A stretch of 14,244 nucleotides of DNA from Stephanodiscus triporus (GCA_036939755.1 JALLAZ010000538.1:1-14244); one strand, 5' to 3'; counted from the stretch's first letter, positions 1 to 7,903 are shown. The notes: generated from the sequence alone by a model not told the origin. Made by a program: numbers and translations.

Positions 1-44
1 TAGACCTTCGCACTTTGGTGTTTAGCCGTTGCTTATGCCCCGGC

Positions 45-1471
45 TTATACGGTAGTAACTCTTACCATGTCACCGCACACGTACGCTTGGTATGCTTCGT
101 CAGCAGCTGTTGCACTGTAGTTACTGGACAGATGGTCCATGTGTTCCCTGAACTCGTTGGGCCTCATTTTATACTTGTACCTGTTACTCCACCATGTACA
201 AATGAACCAGATCTGACCTACCGCATCTGATCCGAGATATGGATTTCCTTGATCGATGGACAACATACGATATCCTCCGTGCGTACCAATTGTAGGCATC
301 TCTCCTGTGTACCAACAGCGCAGAACCAAAAAATCCAAATTTTTTAGTAGTGATTCCTTCATCCGCCGAAGCTCGTCGTCATCATGTTCCCTGATGTCTG
401 AGAAGGTGATGTCAGAAACTTCAAACGGAGTATTAGGGTGCGAAATGTACCATTCTGCAAGCTGCAGAACAAATACCAACGAGATCAGAGGACTCGGCTT
501 CTCTCTCCAGTCATGCGATCTTGAGTTCCTCAATCCATTTGCTCTGAGCTTCAGGAATTCGAGATGATCCGCTTTTAGCAATTTGGTCATCTTTGCATGT
601 TGAATTTCATTCCGCATTATTTTTTCCAGATACGACGCTAAACGAATCCCTTTCCTCACTTCAAAGCAAAAAGCAGAAAACACATCACCCGCCTTCTTGT
701 GATGAACACTGCATTTGCAAGGGTGTTCCAACAAGCACTTTGGGTTGCGGTAGGCATCAAATGGACATGCCCAGACCTTGCCAACTGTTAAATCTCTGCA
801 GCAGCAGAGCTATGATGACGGAGGATACCATACTAGCCACGATGTTGAAGACGATATGTTATCCCGCGCCTCCTCCCAACTTTCCCTCAATGCCTCCCCT
901 TCCCGATTATTACACAACAAACAGGCCCACCCCAAATCCACCCAAACTTCAGTCTGCAGCAATCCTCCCGCTCCCTCCCAATACATCTCCCTCCTGTGTG
1001 CCCTCGATACTGCACATACCTCCCTTTTCCTTTCCATCCAAGTTGCCCTCGCTGACCATCAACTCAGTTTAGTACCATCCTTGGACGGGTTTGTAATGGA
1101 GCTTTCCGAAAATTTTTACCTTTTTCTTGTTGCTTTGGCCCTTGGTGACATCCTGAGTGATGTAGAATTCCGCAGCGGCAGGGGTATGGGCAGCGACGGC
1201 GGTCGTCGTCCCCAGCTTGGCCTTTAGGGAGGCCACGTAATCTTCCTACACATTCCTTAGCTGCTGTGACATGTCTGATAACCTTGATGTCCAAGTACCT
1301 GTCAAATGCGTATTCACCTCTCCTGAGGATATTGTGAATGGCATCCCAATCTGTACTGGAAAATCCATGTTTTAGCCTATACATACCCAACTGGACATCT
1401 CTCTCTGCCCTTCCGCATTGGTTTCTCCCAAGAGCTACGTTCAATAACGTTTGTGCTTGAATCAATATCAT
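45..1471 (-). CDS. Uncharacterised protein, predicted three-exon gene
   Basis: Not recognised. The model joins 1471-1283, 1245-1120 and 809-45, giving about 359 residues. The two introns, 1246-1282 (37 nt, GT..TAG) and 810-1118 (GTAAAA..CATAG), are both phase 0 and each joins segments lying in different frames or separated by stops. That is the main support. The first exon reads coding-like (FSSTDWDAIHNILRRGEYAF). The middle one is Ala/Thr/Lys-rich and ends SNKKK. The long last exon opens with a Cys/His-rich stretch (ACPFDAYRNPKCLLEHPCKC, then SVHHK) that could bind metal. A charged helical part and an aromatic C-terminal part follow (WYISHPNTPF, QIWFICTWWSNRYKYKMR). A TGA lies directly upstream of the ATG at 1471, so this is either the true start or an internal exon edge. 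The 37-nt intron is very short and could instead be a frameshift. The 3' splice site of intron 2 falls inside a repeat shared with 3066-3130. Confidence 0.42.
768..880. repeat. Split repeat, contiguous copy
   Basis: Two blocks lie side by side here: block A (CCTTGCCAACTGTTAAATCT, ending CTGCAGC, about 776-802) and block B (from GACGGAGGATACCATACTAG to about 877). The same blocks recur with a few substitutions at 2365-2392 and 3070-3130, but there they are about 670 bp apart. In this copy they cover the predicted 3' splice site of the minus-strand gene. Direct orientation is the same in both copies. Confidence 0.75.
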
Positions 1472-1848
1472 TCACCAGAGAAGAGGTTACCAAGCCATGG
1501 AAATTCTTTCAAAGACACATCTAAAGCTAGAGAATCATTGGCAAAAGATGTTGATGATGGGATGGCAGCAAACCACAAAATGAACAGTTAAATATGATGC
1601 TATATTTCAACCAGTGAAAATCTTGCATCTACACATGAGAAACCATAATTTTTCTTCGTGCTACATTATAAAACTTGCATCTCCCACTAAAAAACTCATT
1701 TCTTCTTCTCAAAACCTGTACTAAGGAGCAGTATGTAGAAACAGGATTTGCCCTAAGAGATGTCAGCTCATACTGGAGTATTTGGCATCAATCCATAATA
1801 ATGTCGTCAAAGCAGGAGTCCTCTTCAAGGATGTCCCGCTTGTCTTCT
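1472..1848. other. Intergenic stretch without recognised gene
   Basis: AT-rich sequence with only short open frames. One of these, plus strand 1675-1956, overlaps the neighbouring minus-strand segment and looks like chance. I see no repeat, RNA gene or splice-supported exon. Confidence 0.5.
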
Positions 1849-2406
1849 TCATACATTTGCCTTCAGAAACCACAAGGGCGCATCCCTGTAAAGGGTGACC
1901 ACAATCTCCTCGTCAGACATGCATTCCAGTTTAACCGGGAGACCACTTTGGGATGAGACGCCGTTGCCGTCGGTGGGACATTGAACATGCTCAAGAGAGT
2001 AGAGGCGCTGGATGGGCTCCTCACGTGTCAGATCCTTGAGACGACCGGAATAGGCCGGTGGCGGGATAGACGACAAAACAATCGGAGGAGCAGGGGGGGC
2101 AGGTGGTTTCTTTGGCCAGTGGGAGATATAGGTAGGCAGGTCTAAGGGCGGAATGTTATCATCATCAGCTTCAATGACAGCTAGAGATAGAGGTGTGGTG
2201 GGAGCAGTAGCAGATGCAAAATACAGGGCGTGGATGGGTTTGACATAGTTTAAGAATGCCAACTTGGCAGCACGGTTGATCAGAGCATACAAGAGGTAGT
2301 AGTTGGTGATGGTGTCAACTTCAACAATGAATGATGGGAAGAAGACATACATTCCCAGGCCCAGGCCTTGCCAACTGTTGAATCTCTGCAGCGGGAGATA
2401 TGGGTA
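1849..2406 (-). CDS. Uncharacterised Pro-rich and acidic protein segment
   Basis: Not recognised. The open frame runs from the AG of GATTTCAG (intron side 2407) to TGA at 1849, 186 codons, with the first ATG at 2352. A stop lies immediately upstream of TTTCAG, so the segment may be an internal or last exon whose 3' splice site is that AG. It contains a moderately hydrophobic stretch (TNYYLLYALINRAAKLAF), a proline-rich linker (WPKKPPAPPAPPIVLSSIPP) and a conserved-looking tail (MSDEEIVVTLYRDAPLWFL). Just after the stop, a +1 shift gives a second acidic run (YEEDKRDILEEDSCFDDIIM) ending in its own stop near 1796. The true C-terminus may therefore lie there, with a frameshift or tiny intron at about 1850. 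It may belong with the segment at 3128-3562, but I could not find phase-compatible sites that prove it. Confidence 0.4.
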   Translation of the reverse strand, partial: YPYLPLQRFNSWQGLGLGMYVFFPSFIVEVDTITNYYLLYALINRAAKLAFLNYVKPIHALYFASATAPTTPLSLAVIEADDDNIPPLDLPTYISHWPKKPPAPPAPPIVLSSIPPPAYSGRLKDLTREEPIQRLYSLEHVQCPTDGNGVSSQSGLPVKLECMSDEEIVVTLYRDAPLWFLKANV

Positions 2407-3130
2407 CTGAAATCAACTGACCTGAAAATGAAACGTCAGTTAAGGATCGATTATGATTGGGATGGGGCAGATAATTATCATGGCGTTCCGCCCTTACAAG
2501 AAAGATCCCATCACCAGGTCTGGCAGACGTATGGCTGAGATCTTGCGTCATTATCCAATGACTTCTAAGCCTAGACGAATTGACCCCAACCCTGAATGCA
2601 CTCCCAGTCGTCGGTCATTTCATGCTCAGGATCCCGAAGGCTTTTTGGCCCACCAGATACCTCCTTCCAACCCCTGGAGAGTGAACAACTTGGACGTCGA
2701 CAATCCACCACATTCTCAACCCAGCGAAACTTCTAATGTTGCTCAGTCACTGTTCAACGGTCTACATCCTTCCAATGACTACACCTTCCTCCCAGTTTCC
2801 GCCTCACCCTTTGGCCCTCCTCCCACCACACCCACCACGACTACCACCGATCAACCCACTGCACCTCCTGCTTCAGGCTCCCCTATACCGCTTACCACCG
2901 ACACACCAACCACACCTCCTACTTTTGGTTCCACCTCCTCCCCACCCTACCTCATCACTACCGTCACACCCACCTTTCAATCCGCAAACAATGCCCAGCC
3001 CCATCTCACCTCTCCAGATGATTGTGATGTGTCTACGAGCCAATCGTCTGCAATCCTTCTCTCCTCCCATGACGACGGAGGATACTACACTAGCCACGAT
3101 GTTAAAGACGATATGTTATCCCGTGCCTCA
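2357..3130. repeat. Split repeat, interrupted copy
   Basis: Block A (2365-2392) and block B (3070-3130) of the repeat at 768-880 lie here in the same order and orientation, but separated by about 670 bp carrying a Pro/Thr-rich plus-strand ORF. Block B keeps GATGTTAAAGACGATATG here against GATGTTGAAGACGATATG in the other copy. Either this copy acquired an insertion or the copy at 768 lost the interior. Confidence 0.7.
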
Positions 3131-3346
3131 ACGCCCAAGTTTATCATTAGCGGGGACGTCAATTGCCATCGTCGCAATTTGATCGATGCCCTCCACCATC
3201 GCCTCGTCCTCCCTCATCTCCACGGCCTTCGCCAATGTTATCAATCCGTCCTCTGCATTCGGATGGGTCACGGCTGCGTCTACTGCGGGCAGTTTCGACA
3301 TGCCATTGTAACTGAAAGGATGACAAGAACGTATCCCCCAGGGTAG
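2453..3346 (+). CDS. Possible Pro/Thr/Ser-rich low-complexity protein
   Basis: A 297-codon open frame. Residues about 10-110 look like ordinary protein (MAEILRHYPMTSKPRRIDPN). About 115-185 are Thr/Pro-rich (TTPTTTTTDQPTAPPASGSP), as in a linker or cell-surface stalk, though no signal peptide is visible. At residues about 207-227 the frame reads HDDGGYYTSHDVKDDMLSRA, the translation of repeat block B. The other copy reads YDDGGYHTSHDVEDDMLSRA in an open plus-strand frame, and three of the base differences are silent in this frame. Beyond about 3131 it runs opposite the better-looking minus-strand segment 3128-3562, so the real protein, if any, probably ends or splices near 3130. The pyrimidine-rich composition could keep the frame open by chance. 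Confidence 0.33.
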   Translation: MIGMGQIIIMAFRPYKKDPITRSGRRMAEILRHYPMTSKPRRIDPNPECTPSRRSFHAQDPEGFLAHQIPPSNPWRVNNLDVDNPPHSQPSETSNVAQSLFNGLHPSNDYTFLPVSASPFGPPPTTPTTTTTDQPTAPPASGSPIPLTTDTPTTPPTFGSTSSPPYLITTVTPTFQSANNAQPHLTSPDDCDVSTSQSSAILLSSHDDGGYYTSHDVKDDMLSRASTPKFIISGDVNCHRRNLIDALHHRLVLPHLHGLRQCYQSVLCIRMGHGCVYCGQFRHAIVTERMTRTYPPG

Positions 3347-3562
3347 ACCTTTTTTTTCTTGTCGACGATGATGTCGAACTGATGCCCCTCGGAGTGCCTT
3401 CAGAAGCTTTTGTTTGTCCTCTGGCTTCTTGTTATAAATAATTTTGTTGTATGTATACCTCTGCCCATCCTGCAGATTGCGCCATTTTCTGAACGTGGGG
3501 GAATCTATGGCAAGCCAATGTAAATATTGAAAATATCCATCATCCATTTTCGGCAGGGGCAA
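3128..3562 (-). CDS. Uncharacterised protein segment
   Basis: Not recognised. The frame has 144 codons. The first ATG is at 3547 (MDDGYFQYLHWLAIDSPTF); the upstream codon at 3562 is TTG and is not a likely start. The sequence has a protein-like composition throughout: an aromatic and basic N-terminal half (FRKWRNLQDGQRYTYNKIIY, then a Lys-rich helix) and an acidic, Ala-rich C-terminal half (KAVEMREDEAMVEGIDQIAT). An A/G-rich run near 3350 (GAAAAAAAAGG) marks a place where a frameshift or a short intron is possible. The frame stops at TGA 3128, right at the edge of repeat block B, so the 3' part of the gene may have been lost or replaced when the repeat arrived. It might be the 5' exon of a gene continuing at 2406, but the phases do not match simply. 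Confidence 0.4.
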   Translation of the reverse strand: MPLPKMDDGYFQYLHWLAIDSPTFRKWRNLQDGQRYTYNKIIYNKKPEDKQKLLKALRGASVRHHRRQEKKGLPWGIRSCHPFSYNGMSKLPAVDAAVTHPNAEDGLITLAKAVEMREDEAMVEGIDQIATMAIDVPANDKLGR

Positions 3563-3608
3563 AAGAATTAATCGGCAATGGTGGAGATGTGTTGAGGGGG
3601 ATTTGTTC

Positions 3609-3899
3609 GTGTCCCTCGCTAACGATTAGCTAACTGTGATTTTGACCATGATTTTTTTTTAAGTAATTCTGATTAGTATCCTAAAATACCACAGTAAAGA
3701 CATGATAATTCCAAAGTAATTCCGATTAGTATCCTAATTTGGTGTACGCCCGTAACGCCTACAATAAGTAGATACTCTATCGTAAAAGTACTCTAAGTAA
3801 TTCCGATTAGTATCCTAAAATACCACAGTAAAGACATGATAATTCCTAAGTAATTCCGATTAGTGTCCCTCGCTAACTATTAGCTGACTGTGATTTTGA
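3609..3899. repeat. Nested direct-repeat array
   Basis: A 37-bp unit (GTGTCCCTCGCTAAC..., ending TGTGATTTTGA) occurs at 3609-3645 and 3863-3899 with two differences and brackets the array. Inside, a 52-bp unit starting AAGTAATTC and ending GATAATTCC occurs at 3661-3712 and 3795-3846. Its first 17 bases or more (AAGTAATTCCGATTAGT) also start further copies at 3714 and 3848. The last copy runs directly into the right 37-bp unit through the shared GATTAGT. I see no coding potential. Confidence 0.85.
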
Positions 3900-4025
3900 G
3901 ATGATAGTCTCAACCATGTAGTCTGTGTTTGTGACTTTGTTTGGTTTATAATTCTATTAGCAAATGTATGACTGAGAATTTTGCGAAAGGCGTGAATGTT
4001 TCAGGAGGATTAATTTGAGCAGCAG

Positions 4026-4082
4026 CATTAGTAAACATAAACTATTTATTTATATCACTTTTAGTCCTCGTCATCTCTTGAT
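4026..4082. repeat. AT-rich direct repeat, copy 1
   Basis: ATTAGTAAACATAAACTATT followed by TATTTATAT...CACTTTTAG and TCCTCG..TCATC. A related copy lies at 4738-4802, just past the H3 pseudogene, with small indels. The copies are about 711 bp apart and in the same orientation. Confidence 0.65.
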
Positions 4083-4208
4083 TTAGTTCGAGTGCTCAAA
4101 GTCAATATTGAAGGAAGCAACTTTGCTTATCGTGCTGAGGTAGAAGCGGTGGCTTTTAACTCTTCTGCTGAGATGGTAAAACCTGTTAAAAGAAAGGTTC
4201 TAAACTAA
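4069..4208 (+). pseudogene. Short coding-like fragment, family unknown
   Basis: After an intron-end-like CACTTTTAG, an open frame of about 45 codons (starting SSLDLVRVLKVNIEGSNFAY and ending KPVKRKVLN) reads to TAA near 4208. It has no ATG before its first third and nothing continues it upstream. It reads like a last exon or a fragment of a lost gene. The stretch LVRVLKV resembles LIRVIKV in the H3 relic downstream, but this is too short to establish relationship. Confidence 0.25.
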
Positions 4209-4391
4209 ATGACGAGCCTGTCTCAGATACATTGCATCTAGTCATTAATTTTCTCTGAAGCTCAGCTCGCGCTACGCTAGGGCAATGAGGAGTGCGGCGA
4301 TCTTGTCGTTCTTTTCTTGACAACAGGACATTTGTTGGGGAGTGGAGAGCAGTGAATTAAAAAAAATATATTAAAATAGAGTAAAAACGTG

Positions 4392-4742
4392 ATCGACGAA
4401 AGACGATTCACAATCATCATCACTCGAAAGATAATGACCGCTCCTAGCAAGATACTTGCTACAAAGGTATGTGCAGTAACCGACAATATTTATATTTATT
4501 CATCGTCGATAAGAAGTATGTGAAAACTCACCGTTGTTTTTATCAAAGGCCGCGCGTAACTCCGCTCCCAGGGGAGTGACAAGAAAGCCGTCCCGCTATT
4601 GCCTGCGATCATGGCCATACAGGAGGCGAGCAAGGCCTGCCTCATTAGGGTCATCAAGGTCGCCAACTTGTTCGCGATCCACGAAAACTATGTAATAGAT
4701 GAGAGTTGTCGAGGCCTTCTCACGCGCAAATCACCCTATTAG
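4392..4742 (+). pseudogene. Degenerate histone H3 gene relic
   Basis: Three pieces follow the order of histone H3. Before the intron, TRKIMTAPSKILATK matches the H3 tail TARKSTGGKAPRKQLATK with a two-residue gap. A GTATGT..AAAG intron at 4467-4548 separates it from AARNSAPRGVTRKPSRY at 4549-4599 (H3: AARKSAPATGGVKKPHRY). After a frame change, AIMAIQEASKACLIRV and ANLFAIHEN at 4605-4685 match the H3 alpha-2 region (AVMALQEASEAYLVGL, TNLCAIHAK). About 45 residues between RY41 and alpha-2 are missing, including alpha-N and alpha-1, and the deletion shifts the frame. The C-terminus past alpha-2 is unrecognisable and stops at TAG 4740. Without that core it cannot form a histone fold. An intron in the tail argues for a DNA-level copy rather than a retrocopy. 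Confidence 0.8.
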
Positions 4743-4802
4743 TAAACAAACTATTTAATTTATTTTTATTACTTCTCTTTCGTTGTGCTCGTTGTCATCA
4801 TG
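4738..4802. repeat. AT-rich direct repeat, copy 2
   Basis: ATTAGTAAACAAACTATTTA followed by ATTTATTTTTATTACTTCTC and a TCG/TCATC-containing tail, aligned with 4026-4082 allowing small indels. It begins at the stop codon of the H3 relic. Confidence 0.6.
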
Positions 4803-4851
4803 GAATGAATCGTCGACCGGGATCACTCGATGCTCTAACTTAAAAATCTTG

Positions 4852-6381
4852 TTATGCCTTGTAATTGACTCTTTTCCGAGCTCTCCCTGTGTTTGTGGTG
4901 GCATCTAGCTGCTCATCGTTATTGCGAGCAGAAGACTCTCGCTTTCTGGCAGGTGTGTCATGAGATACCCAGTTATTTGGATAGTCTGCCTCGTGGCAGA
5001 CGATGTATGCGAAAAGGCGGTAGACGTATTCCGTTCCTGTGTTTGGGCCTCCCGCGTGTAGTTGCTCATAGGTGAAGACGACTGCTTGTCCTGGCTCTAC
5101 AATGATTTCATTGTATTCTCGTTCAGATGTAGTTGGCACGGTTGGCTTGACGAGGAAAGAGAAGCTATCGAGTGCCATGATTATTGACATTGGTCGCTCT
5201 TTTGGTGGTCGGTTGAGGACGGAGTCGGAGTAGTCCGTGTGGAAGGTGTCCTCACTCATTTCATATTGGCTAGCAGCGTTTGCCCTTGTGCGGAGAGCAC
5301 CAACTTTCCAGTGCCGCATTTCTGGGTAGATGGATTTGATGTACCTGAGGAATGGTTTTAGGGTTGCTTCAATTTGATTCTTGGTAGAAATCTGTCTTGG
5401 AGTGGTGGCGTCCCCAGCTTGTTTTAGCCAGTCTCTGGCTCTGTCTTGGTTTGGGAGTCCATCCCACCAGTCCTCTGGTGCTTTCTTGAGGGTGTCCTTC
5501 ATGGTAATCCCCCAACTCTTTGCTGCTGTGATGACAAGCCATGGAGGGTGGAGATCCATATCGCATCGGCGGCCGCTATGCTTTATCGTGCAGGTGTGTC
5601 TTTCAGCTGCCCCATAGAAGAAGGATGATTTCAAGAAGGTGCATTCTAGTCTTCCTTTGCATTTCTCTTAGATGATCATTGTTTTTGTTCGGTTTCATGG
5701 AATTCTGTAGCCTGGTTTGCATATCTATCTAGCCTTTGGGTCTTTCACGTTTGCACATTGGTATACTTTCCAAATTGCTCCCTTGGGTAGTTTTTTGACA
5801 TGACTACAGGTGTAGGTAATGTCTCCAGTTTGGATGTTGCGCTTCAACGGTTCAAAAAGATCCTTTGCCATGGCTTCTTGATTTTTGCTGCACACGAAGA
5901 CCACCGTTGCCGTGGAAGATGTTTCCGCTTTTGTTGTCATGGCGGCATTATTATCGGCCTGCCCTTCCTCCTCCTCGCTGGTGTTGGTGGTGGTGCGGTC
6001 ATCCTGGGAATGCAGTACTTGTGCCACAGGAATGAAGTTACAATCTTCCTTGGTGATTGCCTCCTCGTTGGTGTCATTCAGTTTGTCCATTGTTGCGTCA
6101 TGCGTGGGAGGGTCGTCGGCATCATTAGTATCGTTAAAGCGCAAGCCGTTGGAGCTGTCGTTGTCACTGGATTCGATGTGACTGCAGTTTGTGTGGCAAC
6201 GAGCCACAGTCATGTCAATAGGACTGTTGTCAAATGATTTGTCACGTCCCCGTAGTCTCCTTTGCTCGTCCAGTCCATGCCTGCGACTATGGTCTGGGTC
6301 AGTTGCTATTCTGTCTACATGGGATTGCATTGGAGGGGGGCGATTGCTTTTTCCATTTTCCAGGTCGGTTGGGTTGGGCAT
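4852..6381 (-). CDS. Predicted 2-oxoglutarate/Fe(II)-dependent oxygenase-like protein
   Basis: Predicted as two exons, 6381-5767 and 5664-4852 (about 475 residues). The 102-nt GTATAC..GAG intron between them removes three in-frame stops and keeps phase 0. The last 170 residues carry the double-stranded beta-helix signature of 2OG/Fe(II) oxygenases: His-x-Asp in EDTFHTDYSD, strands RPMSIIMALDSFSF and IIVEPGQAVVFTYE, the distal His in QLHAGGPN 59 residues after the Asp-side His, and Arg 13 residues later in YVYRLFAYI for the 2OG carboxylate. Family knowledge predicts oxidation of an unknown substrate; the substrate cannot be read. Exon 1 is Asp/Asn/Thr-rich and acidic (TSEEEEGQADNNAA), likely disordered. 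Around the splice junction lies CKGRLEC..HTC, which could be a small zinc site. The Lys/Arg-rich C-terminus (ARKRES, RARKRVNYKA) suggests nuclear targeting. The alternative is two separate genes; the 3' ORF alone has no ATG near its beginning. Confidence 0.62.
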
Positions 6382-6533
6382 GGGGTGGCTGGTCTTGTTG
6401 GTTCGGAGTTATTATTTGGTGGTGTTTGATGGGCTAGGTGCAGGGGTGCGTTGTAGTGCGTGTGTAGTGAAGTTGTAGTGCGTGGTTTGCCAGGTGCATG
6501 TGTACTAACATGCATATGATCCCAAGATGGGAG

Positions 6534-6665
6534 CAGTGCGTACTAGTACACGTGGGTGGCAGTGCGTACTAGTACCATGGTGGGTGGCAGTGCGTACTAG
6601 TACGCGTGTGTGACAGTGCGTACTAGTACGTGTAGGTGAGAGTAGGACAGTATGTGTACTAGTAC
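6534..6665. promoter_or_regulatory. Five-copy GTACTAGTAC palindrome array
   Basis: The 10-bp perfect palindrome GTACTAGTAC occurs at 6540, 6566, 6594, 6620 and 6656 (centre steps 26, 28, 26 and 36 bp). The first four are preceded by CAGTGC and the last by CAGTAT. Spacers are G/T-rich and vary (ACGTGGGTGG, CATGGTGGGTGG, GCGTGTGTGA). It lies 159-284 bp upstream of the minus-strand ATG at 6381. Conserved palindromes with diverged spacers look more like repeated protein-binding sites for a dimer than a simple minisatellite, but this is inference. Confidence 0.6.
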
Positions 6666-6833
6666 GTAGGCTGCAAAGTTGATCTGAGCGTGATAGCGGG
6701 GAGTAGGGGGAGACAAAAAAGAGGTAAGTAGGGTGTTTTAGTTAGTAGGTGGATACGTACCATTTGAAGTTCCACTGAAGAGGTATATCATGAGTGTGTT
6801 AAGACGTGATGGTGCCGTGCCCAGTGGGGTGGC

Positions 6834-7903
6834 GATGTGGATCCATGGGCAGAGTTGGGGGATGAGGAGGATTTTTGTGTTAGTCTTCAAGATTTTGGTC
6901 CACATAGGAATTGGAGGTGAGTGTCAGTGGCTGATTCGTTTCATTGTTTGAAGCAGCGGCGCATTGGTGTTTTGAGTGCAGTTAGGAACTTGATATTTTT
7001 CCATGTTGGTGAGGGTGATTGGCCTCGGACTGGTCCTTGGCATAATGATGGTTGGGTGGAGGAATTTTACGAGTATTCATATTTTGGACATCGATATTCC
7101 ATTAATCCGTTTGACTACAATGTTTTGGATCGTAGCAGGATGGGGTATGAGTTCCCCTTTGACAAGGAGCGTTATTTGCACGGTTTTCCTGTTATGTTGG
7201 ACGTGGGAGATTGATGGATTTTCTGTTGTCATTTCTTGCTTGTGGATGTCCCTATTAAGCAGACGATGGTGGGGTTTCTTGGGTGGGTTACTGGTGTCAT
7301 TTCGGATTTGTTAAGTTGGGTTGTAGGCATTTGGGCTTCAGATGATGGGGGGGGGACTTCTCCATGCGTGATGGATTTTGTGGTGGTGTTGATGCAGTTC
7401 TTAATGATATGTGGCAGCGGGGGTGTGTGTCCTCGTCAGATGGTGGAGGGGTATTTTGTTGCGGAGCATTATCCTTGGTCGGATGTATACGTTGGTAGGG
7501 GTCTTGCTGAGTGGCTTTGCCGGATGCATTTGTCATTTATGGTCTGCGCTAGCAATCATCTGCGTGAGATGTGGTTGGATGGGGAGTGGGTGGGCATGCC
7601 ATTGGTTCCTCATCTCAGGTATGCTTTGGAGGTCTGGCCGCTTGCTCGTGATTCATTTCGTGAGGTTTGGGGGTGTGGTATTGGGGGGGGGAATGGTGTA
7701 CGTTCTACGTGCTCCTCTTGATTTCTTGATGCATTCGGTGGTGGGTGGTGGCTGGGGCATATGATCACTGCGACATGCCTTGGTCGGGCGGTCATACTCA
7801 CACCGGTGGTGTCCCTTTTGAGTCTGCGGGTAGGGGTCCATCCGGTGTCAACAGTGGAGATGGTTGTGTTGATTCATTCTTGACTTTCAGTGGCTCTACA
7901 TAA
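6834..7903 (+). CDS. Unrecognised Trp/Gly-rich protein, multi-exon, possibly decaying
   Basis: No known family recognised. Three segments join in frame through two GT-AG introns. The first is about 6834-6916 (DPWAELGDEEDF...FGPHRNW), followed by an intron at 6917-6976 (GTGAGT..TTTGAG). The second is 6977-7200 (AVRNLIFFHVGEGDWPRTG through HGFPVMLD), followed by an intron near 7201-7257 (GTGGGA..TTAAG). The third runs from QTMVGFLGWV to at least REV at about 7668. It is rich in Trp, Tyr, His and Asp (GYFVAEHYPWSDVYVGRGLA). Around 7680 a run of nine G breaks the frame: the ORF stops at 7721, while a -1 frame continues to 7764, and a third frame gives a Gly-rich tail (GGHTHTGGVPFESAGRG) to TAA 7903. 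The start is unknown, since a stop sits just upstream of the first segment. It could be a pseudogene or have further introns. Confidence 0.35.

Noticed and set aside
4277..4486. 69-codon minus-strand hydrophobic ORF
   Set aside because: It overlaps the tail exon and intron of the H3 relic on the other strand and has no other support. The hydrophobic run comes from AT-rich DNA.
5800..6237. 145-codon plus-strand frame
   Set aside because: It is antisense to the acidic first exon of the oxygenase-like gene. Cys/Val/Gly-rich text is what GAC/GAT/ACC codons give in reverse.
7297..7536. Minus-strand Pro/Thr/Gln-rich ORF
   Set aside because: It follows from the G/T skew of the plus strand. The plus-strand segment is tied to its neighbours by introns; this one is not.
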